From the NCBI GenBank assembly GCA_964632795.1, contig CAZWEZ010000042.1:1-31743 (forward strand): DNA of 31,743 nt, read 5' to 3'. The position numbers were made by a program, and so were the translations under genes. Source of the DNA: CAZWEZ01 sp964632795. GTDB lineage: Bacteria > Pseudomonadota > Alphaproteobacteria > Rhodospirillales > 2-02-FULL-58-16. Each line of letters starts with the position of its first letter. The first letter of the stretch is position 1. Below, in pieces: positions 7,335-15,028 of this stretch. The notes beneath the pieces are model-generated. The model ran no database searches, had not been told where the DNA came from, and saw only the letters and a program-made list of their open reading frames with translations.

Positions 7335-8879
7335 GTGACCGGCCGCCAAGCCGAAATCCTTCGCCCCGGCCCCCAGGGAACCGCCCGGGCGGCGGCGCTG
7401 ATCCGCGATGGCCGGCTGGTCGCCTTCCCCACCGAGACCGTCTACGGGCTGGGCGCCGATGCCACCAACGACGCCGCCGTGGCGGCCGTCTTCGCGGCCA
7501 AGGACCGGCCGTCCTTCAACCCGCTGATCGTCCATTTCACCGACCCCGAAGCGGCCGCCCGGACGGTCCGTTTCGACGACCGGGCGCGACGGCTGGCGGC
7601 GGCCTTGTGGCCGGGGGCGCTGACCCTGGTCCTGCCCCGGCGGGCCGATTCGCCGGTCTCGCTGCTGGTCAGCGCCGGCCTCGACAGCATCGCCGTCAGG
7701 ATTCCCGACCACCCGGTGGCCCAGGCCCTGCTCGCCGAGGCCGGGTGCCCGGTGGCGGCGCCCAGCGCCAACCGTTCGGGCGCCGTCAGTCCGACCACCG
7801 CCGGCCACGTCGCCCACTCCCTGGGCGATCGGGTGGCGGCGATCGTCGACGGCGGGCGGTGCCGGGTGGGAGTCGAATCGACGGTCATCGACCTCAGCGG
7901 CGAGACCGCCGTCCTGTTACGTCCCGGCGGCGTGACCACGGAGGCAATCGAGGCGCTGATCGGCCCCCTGGCGGAACCCGGAGACGGGTCCGGCCCGGTC
8001 AAGTCACCCGGCCTGGTGGGCCGCCACTACGCCCCGGGCCGTCCCCTGCGGCCCGACGCCGGCGAGGCCCGCCCCGGCGAGGCCCTGCTCGCCTTCGGCC
8101 CCGACGCCCCGGTTAAGGCCCTGAACCTGAGTCCGGCGGGCGACCTCGAGGAGGCGGCGGCCAACTTCTTCGCCATGGTCCGCACCCTGGACCGCCCGGA
8201 ATACCGGGGAATCGCCGTCATGCCGATCCCCGAGAGCGGCCTCGGCCGGGCGATCAACGACCGCCTGCGCCGGGCCTCGGCGGCGACCGCCGGGACGGGG
8301 ATGCCGGCGGACGGCCCGATCGTCGTCTTCGACATTGAATGGACGACCTGGGACGGCGCCGCGGCGCGTGGTTGGAGCGGCCCCGGCGAACACAGGGAGA
8401 TCGTCCAGATCGGCGCCGTCAAGCTGGACCCCGGCCGCGGGCTGCGCCAAACCGCCGGCTTCGAGACCCTGGTCCGGCCGGTCATCAACCCCGAGCTCAG
8501 CGACTACTTCGTCGACCTCACGAACATCACCCAGGCCAGGGTCGATGCCGAGGGCATCGACTTTCCGGCGGCGCTGGTCGCCTTCGCCGACTTTGTGGGC
8601 GACGATGCCGCGGCGGTTGTTTCCTTCGGCAACGACGCCGAGGTCCTGGAGGCCAACTGCCGGCTCAACGCCATCGCGTTCCCCTTCGCGACGGACCTGT
8701 TCCGGGACGTCAGGCCGGCCATCCGCAAGGCGCTGGGCATGGAAGGGCGACACGTGATCAGCAGCAACCTTCCCCGACTGCTCGGCTTCCCGGCGCCGGG
8801 GACGGCCCACCAGGCGATCGACGACGCCCGCTGCGTCGCCGAGGCGCTCCGGCTCCTGGTTGACCGCTTGGAATGGTAG
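7335..8879 (+). CDS. Sua5/YrdC threonylcarbamoyl-AMP synthase fused to a DEDDh 3'-5' exonuclease
   Basis: A 514-residue fusion if it starts at the GTG at 7335 (GGGTGAGGA upstream); an ATG at 7260 would add 25 residues inside a hairpin region. Residues 1 to about 300 are Sua5, which makes threonylcarbamoyl-AMP for tRNA t6A37. They hold FPTETVYGLG, AAKDRPSFNPL, PGALTLVLPR, APSANRSG and VGVESTVIDL, followed by the SPGLVGRHYAP linker and a Sua5-type C-terminal domain. From about residue 327 a DEDDh exonuclease domain follows, with DIEWTTW (Asp, Glu), HREIVQIGAVKLDP, the NDAEVLEAN aspartate and HQAIDDA (His, Asp). All key residues of both halves are present. The exonuclease half resembles the ERI-1/KapD-like stand-alone group. 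The frame is continuous across the junction. Confidence 0.9.
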   Translation: MTGRQAEILRPGPQGTARAAALIRDGRLVAFPTETVYGLGADATNDAAVAAVFAAKDRPSFNPLIVHFTDPEAAARTVRFDDRARRLAAALWPGALTLVLPRRADSPVSLLVSAGLDSIAVRIPDHPVAQALLAEAGCPVAAPSANRSGAVSPTTAGHVAHSLGDRVAAIVDGGRCRVGVESTVIDLSGETAVLLRPGGVTTEAIEALIGPLAEPGDGSGPVKSPGLVGRHYAPGRPLRPDAGEARPGEALLAFGPDAPVKALNLSPAGDLEEAAANFFAMVRTLDRPEYRGIAVMPIPESGLGRAINDRLRRASAATAGTGMPADGPIVVFDIEWTTWDGAAARGWSGPGEHREIVQIGAVKLDPGRGLRQTAGFETLVRPVINPELSDYFVDLTNITQARVDAEGIDFPAALVAFADFVGDDAAAVVSFGNDAEVLEANCRLNAIAFPFATDLFRDVRPAIRKALGMEGRHVISSNLPRLLGFPAPGTAHQAIDDARCVAEALRLLVDRLEW

Positions 8880-8880
8880 A

Positions 8881-8897
8881 CTAGTGGCCTGTACCAT
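8881..8897. repeat. Possible solo terminal arm of the palindromic element family
   Basis: CTAGTGGCCTGTACCAT matches the terminal arm at 25011-25027 (CTAGTGGCCTGTATCAT) in 16 of 17 positions. The match stops there and no partner arm is nearby. The last bases overlap the start codon of the FAD dehydrogenase gene. It may be a footprint or degenerate remnant of an element. Chance similarity is unlikely but cannot be excluded. Confidence 0.4.
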
Positions 8898-10302
8898 GAC
8901 CTCGCTGGATGACGCGCTCGAAGCCATCCGCTCGGCGGTCGGCCCCAAGGGCTGGATCGCCGAGGGGGACGCGATGGAACCCTACCTGGTCGAGCAGCGC
9001 GGCCTGTTCCGCGGCTCCTGCGCCATGGTGGTCCGCCCGGCCTCGACCCGCCAGGTCTCCGAGGTGGTCGCCCTGTGCGCCGGGGCCGCCATCCCCATCG
9101 TCCCCCAGGGCGGCAACACGGGGCTGGTCGGGGGCGGGGTGCCCGAGGGCGGCATCGTCCTCGGCCTCGACCGGATGACGCGGATCCGCGACCTCGATCA
9201 CCTCAATCAAACATTGTGCGTGGACGCCGGTTGCGTGCTCGCCGACCTCCAGGCGGCGGCCGAGGAGGCCGGCTTCCTGTTCCCCCTCTCCATGGGTTCG
9301 GAGGGAAGCTGCAGGATCGGCGGCAACCTGGCGACCAACGCCGGCGGGGTCGCCGTGCTGCGCTACGGCACGGCGCGCGACCTGGTGCTGGGCCTCGAGG
9401 TGGTGCTGGCCGACGGCCGCGTCCTCGACGGCCTCAGAGGGTTGCGCAAGGACACCACCGGCTACGACCTCAAGCACCTGTTCATCGGCTCCGAGGGCAC
9501 GCTGGGCATCATCACGGCGGCCGTGGTCAAGCTGTTCGTGCGGCCCCGGGTCCGCGAGACCGTGTTCGCCGCGGCGCCGTCGCTGGAAGCGCTGATGGAG
9601 CTGTTCTCGGCCTCGCGCCATGCCTTCGGCGACAACCTCACCGCCTTCGAGATGGTGCCGCGGATCGGCCTCGAGTTCGGGCTCAGGCACGTCCCTGGGG
9701 TGGTCGATCCGTTCGCCGCCCGCCACCCCTATTACGTCCTGATCGAACTGAGCGGTATCGGGGTGTCCCTGCGCGAGACCCTGGAGACGTTCCTCGCCGG
9801 GGTCCTCGACGACGGCCACATCGCCGACGCGGTGATCGCCGACAGCCAGGCCCGGGCCATCGAGTTGTGGCGCATCCGCGAGGCCATCCCCGAGGCCCAG
9901 CGCTTCGAGGGCGGCAGCATCAAGCACGACCTGTCGCTGCCGGTTTCCAGGATTCCCGAGTTCGTCGACCGCGCCACCCGGCTGGTCACCGGCGAGCTGC
10001 CCGGGCTGCGGGTGGTCGCCTTCGGGCACCTGGGCGACGGCGGCATCCACTTCAACCTCAGCCAGCCCGAGGGCGCCGACCGGCAGGCGTTCGTGGCGCG
10101 CTGGGAACACTTCAACCGGCTGGTCCACGACCTGGCCCACGAGATGGGCGGCAGTTTCAGCTCCGAGCACGGCATCGGCCGGCTCAAGATGGACCACCTG
10201 AGACGCTACAAATCGGACGTCGAGCTGGACCTGATGCGAACCCTCAAGGCGGCTCTCGACCCCCAGGGCATCATGAACCCGGGCAAGGTCATCGAACCAT
10301 GA
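8896..10302 (+). CDS. FAD-binding oxidoreductase of the D-lactate / D-2-hydroxyglutarate dehydrogenase (GlcD-like) family
   Basis: A 468-residue flavoprotein. The N-terminal FAD-binding (PCMH type) domain shows PQGGNTGLVGG, NAGGVAVLRYGTARDLVLG and GSEGTLGIITAAVVKLF. The C-terminal FAD-oxidase domain shows GHLGDGGIHFNL and SSEHGIGRLKMDHL with the usual ending ALDPQGIMNPGKV. Such enzymes oxidise D-2-hydroxyacids to 2-oxoacids and pass electrons to a quinone or cytochrome; the exact acid cannot be told. An upstream TTG at 8860 would overlap the preceding gene; the ATG at 8896 fits homologue N termini better, although no good Shine-Dalgarno precedes it. Its 3' end overlaps the convergent UroD-like gene by 14 bp. 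Confidence 0.9.
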   Translation: MTSLDDALEAIRSAVGPKGWIAEGDAMEPYLVEQRGLFRGSCAMVVRPASTRQVSEVVALCAGAAIPIVPQGGNTGLVGGGVPEGGIVLGLDRMTRIRDLDHLNQTLCVDAGCVLADLQAAAEEAGFLFPLSMGSEGSCRIGGNLATNAGGVAVLRYGTARDLVLGLEVVLADGRVLDGLRGLRKDTTGYDLKHLFIGSEGTLGIITAAVVKLFVRPRVRETVFAAAPSLEALMELFSASRHAFGDNLTAFEMVPRIGLEFGLRHVPGVVDPFAARHPYYVLIELSGIGVSLRETLETFLAGVLDDGHIADAVIADSQARAIELWRIREAIPEAQRFEGGSIKHDLSLPVSRIPEFVDRATRLVTGELPGLRVVAFGHLGDGGIHFNLSQPEGADRQAFVARWEHFNRLVHDLAHEMGGSFSSEHGIGRLKMDHLRRYKSDVELDLMRTLKAALDPQGIMNPGKVIEP

Positions 10303-11494
10303 TCCGGGTGGCGGCGCTGCGCCGTCTGTTGACGCGAGGGGCGCGGGGGGGTCGCTTGGCGAGGGCATCCAACGGAATCTCGACCTCCGGGGCCGGCGGC
10401 GGCGCTCCGATCGTCGCGTAGTCTCCATACTTCCTGCACGCCCGGAACATGGCGACCGCGTTTTCCGGCTTGCAGCCGGGATGCAGCGAGTTCGACGAAC
10501 ACAGCACGAAGCCGCCGCCCGGGGCCGCGATCTCGATCACTCTGCGGGTCTCGGCCTCGACCTGGTCCGGTTCCCCGAACACCAGGAGATCGAGGCAGTC
10601 GACGTTGCCGCAAAGGCTGATCCTGTCACCGAGATGGGCCTTGGTCTGGGCCAGGTCCATGCACTGGGGCTGGATCGGGTGGAAGCCGTCGAAGCCGATC
10701 TCCACCAGGTCGTCGACCAGCGACCACATATTCCCGTCGCTGTGCTTGAGCACCTTGAGACCCTTGGCGTGGGCGTGGTCGACGAGCTCCTTCTTGTAGG
10801 GGCGGATGAACGCCTGGTAATGTTGCGGTGACATCAGGAGATAGTCGTTCCCCGCCAGGTCGCCGTCTAATTTCATGATATCGATGCCGATCTCGGCGGA
10901 GATGTCGATCACCTTCCTGTTGAAGTCGGTGGTGATTCGCGCCACGGCGTGGACGAACTCCGGGTCGGTGGCGAAGTCGATGAGGTACTTGTCCAAGCCT
11001 CCGCGGATCAGCCAGCCCTCCTTGAACGGGCCGTTGATGGTCATGATGGAGGCGCGGTCGGGACCCAGGCGCTCCATGACGTGGCGGGCGCCGGCGAAGT
11101 CTTCGAGGGTGAGCCGGGCCGCCATGTCGTAGCGCTCGGCGTCCCGCAAGCCGTTTATCGGCCCCTCGACGACGGCGGGAAGGCCAAATTCGCTGAGGAT
11201 GAAGCGGCGGCCGTATTTATCCTCGCCGAACTCCTCGGAGGTCCGCTCGAGGCCGGTGGAATAGACGAGCCAGGCGGCGTCGATGTCGAGCGCCTCGACG
11301 ACGTCGCAGAAGAGGTCCAACACCTCGATCGGTTCCTCGCCGTAGCGCGTTGCCTCCTGGCCCCTCTCGGGGAGTTCCAACCCCAGGCATTCGGCCATCC
11401 CCCAGACCACCTTCTCGTCGATCCAGTCGTACATCGGCACCCGATCCGGCTGCTCGTTCGAAATGGCGGTCAGCAATCGTTCCCGTGAATTCAT
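10289..11494 (-). CDS. Uroporphyrinogen decarboxylase family protein, MtaA/CmuA-like
   Basis: A 401-residue TIM-barrel protein of the UroD superfamily. The pattern of His in LKHSDGNMW, Cys in LCGNVDC and Cys in SNSLHPGCKPENA resembles the zinc ligands of corrinoid:coenzyme methyltransferases (MtaA, MtbA, CmuA), not heme-pathway HemE, so a methyl-transfer role is more likely than decarboxylation. The C-terminal 25 residues are Arg/Pro-rich and overlap the convergent dehydrogenase gene. The ATG at 11494 with GGGGAA upstream is chosen over the ATG at 11515. A strong minus-strand terminator lies 80 bp upstream of this start, which points to leader control or to a separate upstream transcript. The substrate is unknown. 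Confidence 0.85.
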   Translation of the reverse strand: MNSRERLLTAISNEQPDRVPMYDWIDEKVVWGMAECLGLELPERGQEATRYGEEPIEVLDLFCDVVEALDIDAAWLVYSTGLERTSEEFGEDKYGRRFILSEFGLPAVVEGPINGLRDAERYDMAARLTLEDFAGARHVMERLGPDRASIMTINGPFKEGWLIRGGLDKYLIDFATDPEFVHAVARITTDFNRKVIDISAEIGIDIMKLDGDLAGNDYLLMSPQHYQAFIRPYKKELVDHAHAKGLKVLKHSDGNMWSLVDDLVEIGFDGFHPIQPQCMDLAQTKAHLGDRISLCGNVDCLDLLVFGEPDQVEAETRRVIEIAAPGGGFVLCSSNSLHPGCKPENAVAMFRACRKYGDYATIGAPPPAPEVEIPLDALAKRPPRAPRVNRRRSAATRIMVR

Positions 11495-11573
11495 ACGACA
11501 TTCCCCAGATAACATCTCGAGCCGACCCGGATTATAGGCGGGCCCGGTTCCAACCGGAATGCCTGGCGCGCCG

Positions 11574-11605
11574 AAAAAAAACAGCCGGGTCGATGACCCG
11601 GCTGT
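11574..11605 (-). terminator. Intrinsic terminator in the leader of the UroD-like gene
   Basis: On the minus strand an 11-bp perfect stem (ACAGCCGGGTC with its complement, 3-nt loop) is followed by eight T. This is the best intrinsic terminator in the window. It points toward the UroD-like gene but lies 80 bp before its start, with no convincing gene ending upstream of it. It may be an attenuator or the end of a small RNA. Confidence 0.85.
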
Positions 11606-11623
11606 TCGAGTATGGAGGCGTCG

Positions 11624-11651
11624 AGTATAGTATTTGGATCCATCCCGTCAG
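11624..11651 (-). promoter_or_regulatory. Candidate sigma-70 promoter upstream of the leader terminator
   Basis: Minus strand CTGACG, 16 bp, TATACT. Transcription would begin about 12-15 bases before the 11-bp terminator stem, giving a leader of about 45 nt. Immediately upstream (11636-11675) lies a GGATCC-flanked imperfect inverted repeat around a G8 run, which could be an operator. Read by eye only. Confidence 0.35.
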
Positions 11652-11838
11652 GGGGGGGAAGAGCGGGTAGGATCCGATTTCCGGGTAATTGAGCCCGAAA
11701 ATCATGTTCGCTGGGGGGAACCAGATCCTCAGCTAGGCGAACCATAGTCCCGAATTGTTTCGCCATGATGTCAAAACGCCCGGTTTGTTGTTTCAATTAT
11801 GACTAACCGGACCACTGCCCGAGGGAGCCCGCAACGTC
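11652..11838. other. Structured spacer between divergent UroD-like and acyl-CoA dehydrogenase genes
   Basis: Lower in GC than its neighbours. It holds several short inverted repeats: TTCGC ... GCGAA at about 11707-11742, CGGG ... CCCG at about 11682-11698, and the GGATCC pair. On minus a TTGAAA / 17 bp / TGACAT pair near 11770-11797 could start a transcript of about 200 nt ending at the 11574 terminator. No known RNA family was recognised. On plus, GAGGGAG lies 11 bp before the acyl-CoA dehydrogenase ATG. Confidence 0.35.
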
Positions 11839-13629
11839 ATGACTTCCTACACCGCGCCCCTGGACGACATGCGTTTCGTCATCAACGAGCTGGCGAATCT
11901 CGAAGCGGTCGCCGCCCTGGACGGCCACCAGGACGCCACCCCCGACCTGGTGGAGGCGATCCTCGAGGAGGCCGGCAAGTTCGGCTCCGAGGTCCTGGCC
12001 CCCCTCAACCACCCCGGCGACCGCCAGGGCTGCGTCCTCGAGAACGGCGTGGTCAGGACCCCGGACGGCTTCCGCGAGGCCTACGCGCGGTTCGTCGAGG
12101 GCGGCTGGAACGGCGTCCCCTTCGATCCCGACTACGGCGGCCAGGGGCTGCCGTGGCTGGTCTCGACGGCGGTCTCGGAGGTGTGGAACGCCGCCAACAT
12201 GTCGTTTGCCCTGTGCCCGCTGTTGAGCCAGGGAGCGGTCGAACTGCTGAGCGCCCACGGAACCGACGAGTTGAAGGCGCGGTTCCTGCCCAAGCTGGTC
12301 AGCGGCCAGTGGAACGGCACCATGAACCTGACCGAGCCCCAGGCCGGCTCCGACCTGGCCCAGGTGCGGGCGCGGGCCATCGCCGAGGACGGCCACTACC
12401 GGATCAGCGGCCAGAAGATCTTCGTCACCTACGGCGAACACGATTTCACCGACAACATCCTCCACATGGTGCTCGCCCGGACCCCCGACGCGCCGCCCGG
12501 GATCAAGGGCATCTCGCTGTTCATGGTCCCCAAGTTCCTGGTCGAGGACGACGGCGCGCCGGGGCCGCGCAACGACCTGCGCTGCGTGTCCATCGAGCAC
12601 AAGCTGGGGATCAACGCCAGCCCCACCGCGACCCTCTCCTACGGCGACGACGGGGGCGCCGTCGGCTACCTGGTGGGCGAGGAGAACCGGGGCATCGATT
12701 ACATGTTCACCATGATGAACAACGCCCGCCTGGCGGTCGGCCTGGAGGGCGTCGCGATCTGCGAACGGGCCTACCAGCAGGCCCGCGACTATGCCCGCGA
12801 ACGCATCCAGGGCCGCCGGATGGGCAGCACCGACCCCGCCAGCGTGGCCATCGTCGAGCACGCCGACGTGCAACGGATGCTGCTGTCCATGAAATCGCAG
12901 ACCGAGGCCACCCGGGCGCTGGCCTACTTCGTCGCCGCCCACATCGACATCGCCAAGCGCCACCCCGAGGAAGAGACGAGGAAGCGCAGCCTGGCCCTGG
13001 TCGGGCTGCTGACGCCGGTGGTCAAGGCGTGGAGCAGCGACACCGCGGTCGAGGTCGCCAGCACCGGCATCCAGGTCCACGGCGGGGCCGGCTACATCGA
13101 GGAGAGCGGCGCCGCCCAGTACCTGCGCGACGCCCGCATCACCACCATCTACGAAGGCACCAACGGCATCCAGGCCAACGACCTGGTGGGCCGCAAGGTG
13201 GCCCGCGAGGATGGCCGGACGGCGAAGGCCTTGATCGCCACCATGGGTGAGCTGGACGGCGAGTTGGCGGCGGCGGGCGACGACATGGCGGTCATCCGGG
13301 CCCGCCTCGGCGGGGGAATCGCCGCCCTGGCCGAGGCCACCGCGTGGGTGGTCGAAACCTTCCCCGAAAACCCCAATCTGGTTGCCGCCGGGGCCGTCCA
13401 TTACACCCGCCTGATGGGCTATACCACCGGCGGCTGGCTGATGGCCCGCGCCGCCCTGATCGCCGGCCGCCGGCTGGCCGCCGGGGTGGGCAACCCCGTT
13501 TTCATGCGCGCCAAGATGGTCTCGGCGCGCTTCTTCGCCGACCAGTACCTGGCCCAGTGTCCGATGCTGGCCACCGTTTTCAAGGAGGGCTCGGCGGCGC
13601 TCGAGGATTTCGACGGCGATCTGCTGTAA
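11839..13629 (+). CDS. Acyl-CoA dehydrogenase, long form with C-terminal extension (DmdC-like)
   Basis: A 596-residue flavoprotein that introduces a double bond into an acyl-CoA. The core shows MNLTEPQAGSDLA and GGAGYIEESGAAQYLRDAR, followed by ITTIYEGTNGIQANDL with the catalytic-region glutamate. A C-terminal domain of about 120 residues follows, so the protein is longer than the 380-residue standard form and matches the group that includes 3-methylmercaptopropionyl-CoA dehydrogenase (DmdC) and related enzymes. The N terminus SYTAPLDDMRFVINEL is typical of that group. The true acyl substrate cannot be told from sequence alone. The TAA stop is also the left target site of palindromic element 3. 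Confidence 0.9.
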   Translation: MTSYTAPLDDMRFVINELANLEAVAALDGHQDATPDLVEAILEEAGKFGSEVLAPLNHPGDRQGCVLENGVVRTPDGFREAYARFVEGGWNGVPFDPDYGGQGLPWLVSTAVSEVWNAANMSFALCPLLSQGAVELLSAHGTDELKARFLPKLVSGQWNGTMNLTEPQAGSDLAQVRARAIAEDGHYRISGQKIFVTYGEHDFTDNILHMVLARTPDAPPGIKGISLFMVPKFLVEDDGAPGPRNDLRCVSIEHKLGINASPTATLSYGDDGGAVGYLVGEENRGIDYMFTMMNNARLAVGLEGVAICERAYQQARDYARERIQGRRMGSTDPASVAIVEHADVQRMLLSMKSQTEATRALAYFVAAHIDIAKRHPEEETRKRSLALVGLLTPVVKAWSSDTAVEVASTGIQVHGGAGYIEESGAAQYLRDARITTIYEGTNGIQANDLVGRKVAREDGRTAKALIATMGELDGELAAAGDDMAVIRARLGGGIAALAEATAWVVETFPENPNLVAAGAVHYTRLMGYTTGGWLMARAALIAGRRLAAGVGNPVFMRAKMVSARFFADQYLAQCPMLATVFKEGSAALEDFDGDLL

Positions 13630-13890
13630 TACCAAAGGTCATTGATAATGACCCATAGAGATCGTGCCTGCGTCCCGTCGGGCAGGAAGGAAGCCGAAGG
13701 CGATGCGGCGCATCGTCGAGGCTTTCTGACGCCCTCCGACGGGGCGCAGGCGCGACCGGAACGGCGGCTTTCCAAGGCTTTCGGACGTCGTCAAGCCCGG
13801 CTTGCGATGCCCCGCATCGCCGCGCCGCGCTTTCCTAGCCGAAAACCTTGGAAAGCCGTCTCTATGGGTCATTATCAATGACCTTTGGTA
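13630..13890. mobile_element. Palindromic element copy 3 (261 bp, three-stem)
   Basis: Outer arms TACCAAAGGTCATTGATAAT and the exact complement, flanked by TAA on both sides (13627-13629, 13891-13893). The left TAA is the stop codon of the acyl-CoA dehydrogenase gene, so the insertion kept the stop. Inner hairpin II has arms around GCCTGCGTCCCGTCGG, unlike those of copies 1 and 4. Inner hairpin I has arms GGCTTTCCAAGG. The element ends 22 bp before the lptF start. Confidence 0.88.
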
Positions 13891-13912
13891 TAAAAGCCTG
13901 TTTGGAGAGTTG

Positions 13913-15028
13913 ATGAAGGGATTCGACCGATACATCTTCCGGCAACTGCTGATCGGGATGATCCTGGTCACCGCCGGGCTGACCTGCGTGATCTGGCTGA
14001 CCCAGTCGCTGCGCTTCATCGAGATGATCGTCAACCGCGGGCTGAGTGCCGGCAAGTTCATCTACCTGACCATTCTGCTGCTGCCCAATTTCCTGTCGGT
14101 CATCCTGCCCATCGCGTTGTTCACGGTCGTCGTCTTCACCTACAGCAAGCTGATCTCCGACCGCGAGCTGGTGATCATGCGGGCCGCCGGGGTCAGCCAG
14201 CTCACCCTGGCCAAGCCCGCCATCCTGCTGGCCGTCCTGGTGGTCGTGACCGGGCTCGGGTTGGATATCTTTGCCCTGCCCCAGTCCTACCGGATGTTCC
14301 GCGAACTGCAGTGGGACATCCGCTACGGTTACTCCCATGTCCTTCTTCAGGAAGGCGCCTTCAACATCATTTCCAAGGACATCACCGTCTATGTCCACGA
14401 GCGGACCGGAAACAAGGAACTTCTCGGGATCTTGGTCCACGACAGCCGCAACGAAAAGAAGCCGTTCACCCTGCTGGCCGAGCGCGGCGCGCTGGTGGAA
14501 AGCAAGAAGGGCTCACGGGTGGTCATGTTCAACGGCAGCCGGCAGGAGGTGAACAAGGAAACCAACCAACTGTCGATCCTCTATTTCGACCGCTACATCG
14601 TCGATCTGGATGCCCCCACCGGCGACAAGATGAAACGGGCCAGGGAACCCCGGGAGCGGACGCTGGAGGAGTTGTTCGACGTCAGGAACGACACCACCCT
14701 GGCTCCGCGGCAGTACGGAAAGTACATCGTCGAGGCCCACAAGCGCCTGACCATGCCGCTTTCCTCCCTGGGCTATACCCTGATCGCGCTGGCCTGCCTG
14801 ATCTCGGGCAATTTCAGCCGCCGGACCCAGTATCACCGCCTGATTACCGCCGTCCTCGTCATGATCGCCTTTCAACTGTCGGCCCTCGGCCTCAGCAACC
14901 TTTCGGCGAGGAACCTCGTCCTTGTCCCCCTGATGTACGTCAACGCCGCGTTGCCGATCCTCTTCGGCTTCATTTTCACGGTGTGGTCGCCGCGGCTGCG
15001 CCGTCCGGCGAGATCGGAAGGCCTATAG
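13913..15028 (+). CDS. lptF: LPS export ABC transporter permease LptF
   Basis: A 371-residue inner-membrane permease of the LptB2FG complex, which extracts lipopolysaccharide from the inner membrane. It has two N-terminal and four C-terminal membrane segments around a periplasmic beta-rich domain of about residues 115-270. Family motifs include RYIFRQLL at the N terminus and SDRELVIMRAAGVS in the coupling-helix region. Codons extend upstream to 13802 but run through palindromic element 3; the ATG at 13913 with GGAGAG is the true start. Its stop overlaps the stop of the convergent glycerophosphotransferase-like gene by 6 bp. Its usual partner lptG lies 3 kb downstream, beyond an inserted minus-strand cassette. 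Confidence 0.95.
   Translation: MKGFDRYIFRQLLIGMILVTAGLTCVIWLTQSLRFIEMIVNRGLSAGKFIYLTILLLPNFLSVILPIALFTVVVFTYSKLISDRELVIMRAAGVSQLTLAKPAILLAVLVVVTGLGLDIFALPQSYRMFRELQWDIRYGYSHVLLQEGAFNIISKDITVYVHERTGNKELLGILVHDSRNEKKPFTLLAERGALVESKKGSRVVMFNGSRQEVNKETNQLSILYFDRYIVDLDAPTGDKMKRAREPRERTLEELFDVRNDTTLAPRQYGKYIVEAHKRLTMPLSSLGYTLIALACLISGNFSRRTQYHRLITAVLVMIAFQLSALGLSNLSARNLVLVPLMYVNAALPILFGFIFTVWSPRLRRPARSEGL

Noticed and set aside
11574..11790. 6S RNA or SRP RNA in the structured spacer
   Set aside because: No GGAAGGAAGCAGCC-type SRP signature and no clear 6S closing stem or central bubble.
11491..11796. 101-residue minus-strand frame over the leader terminator
   Set aside because: It reads through the terminator stem and the repeats and matches no family; regulatory or RNA use of this region is more likely.
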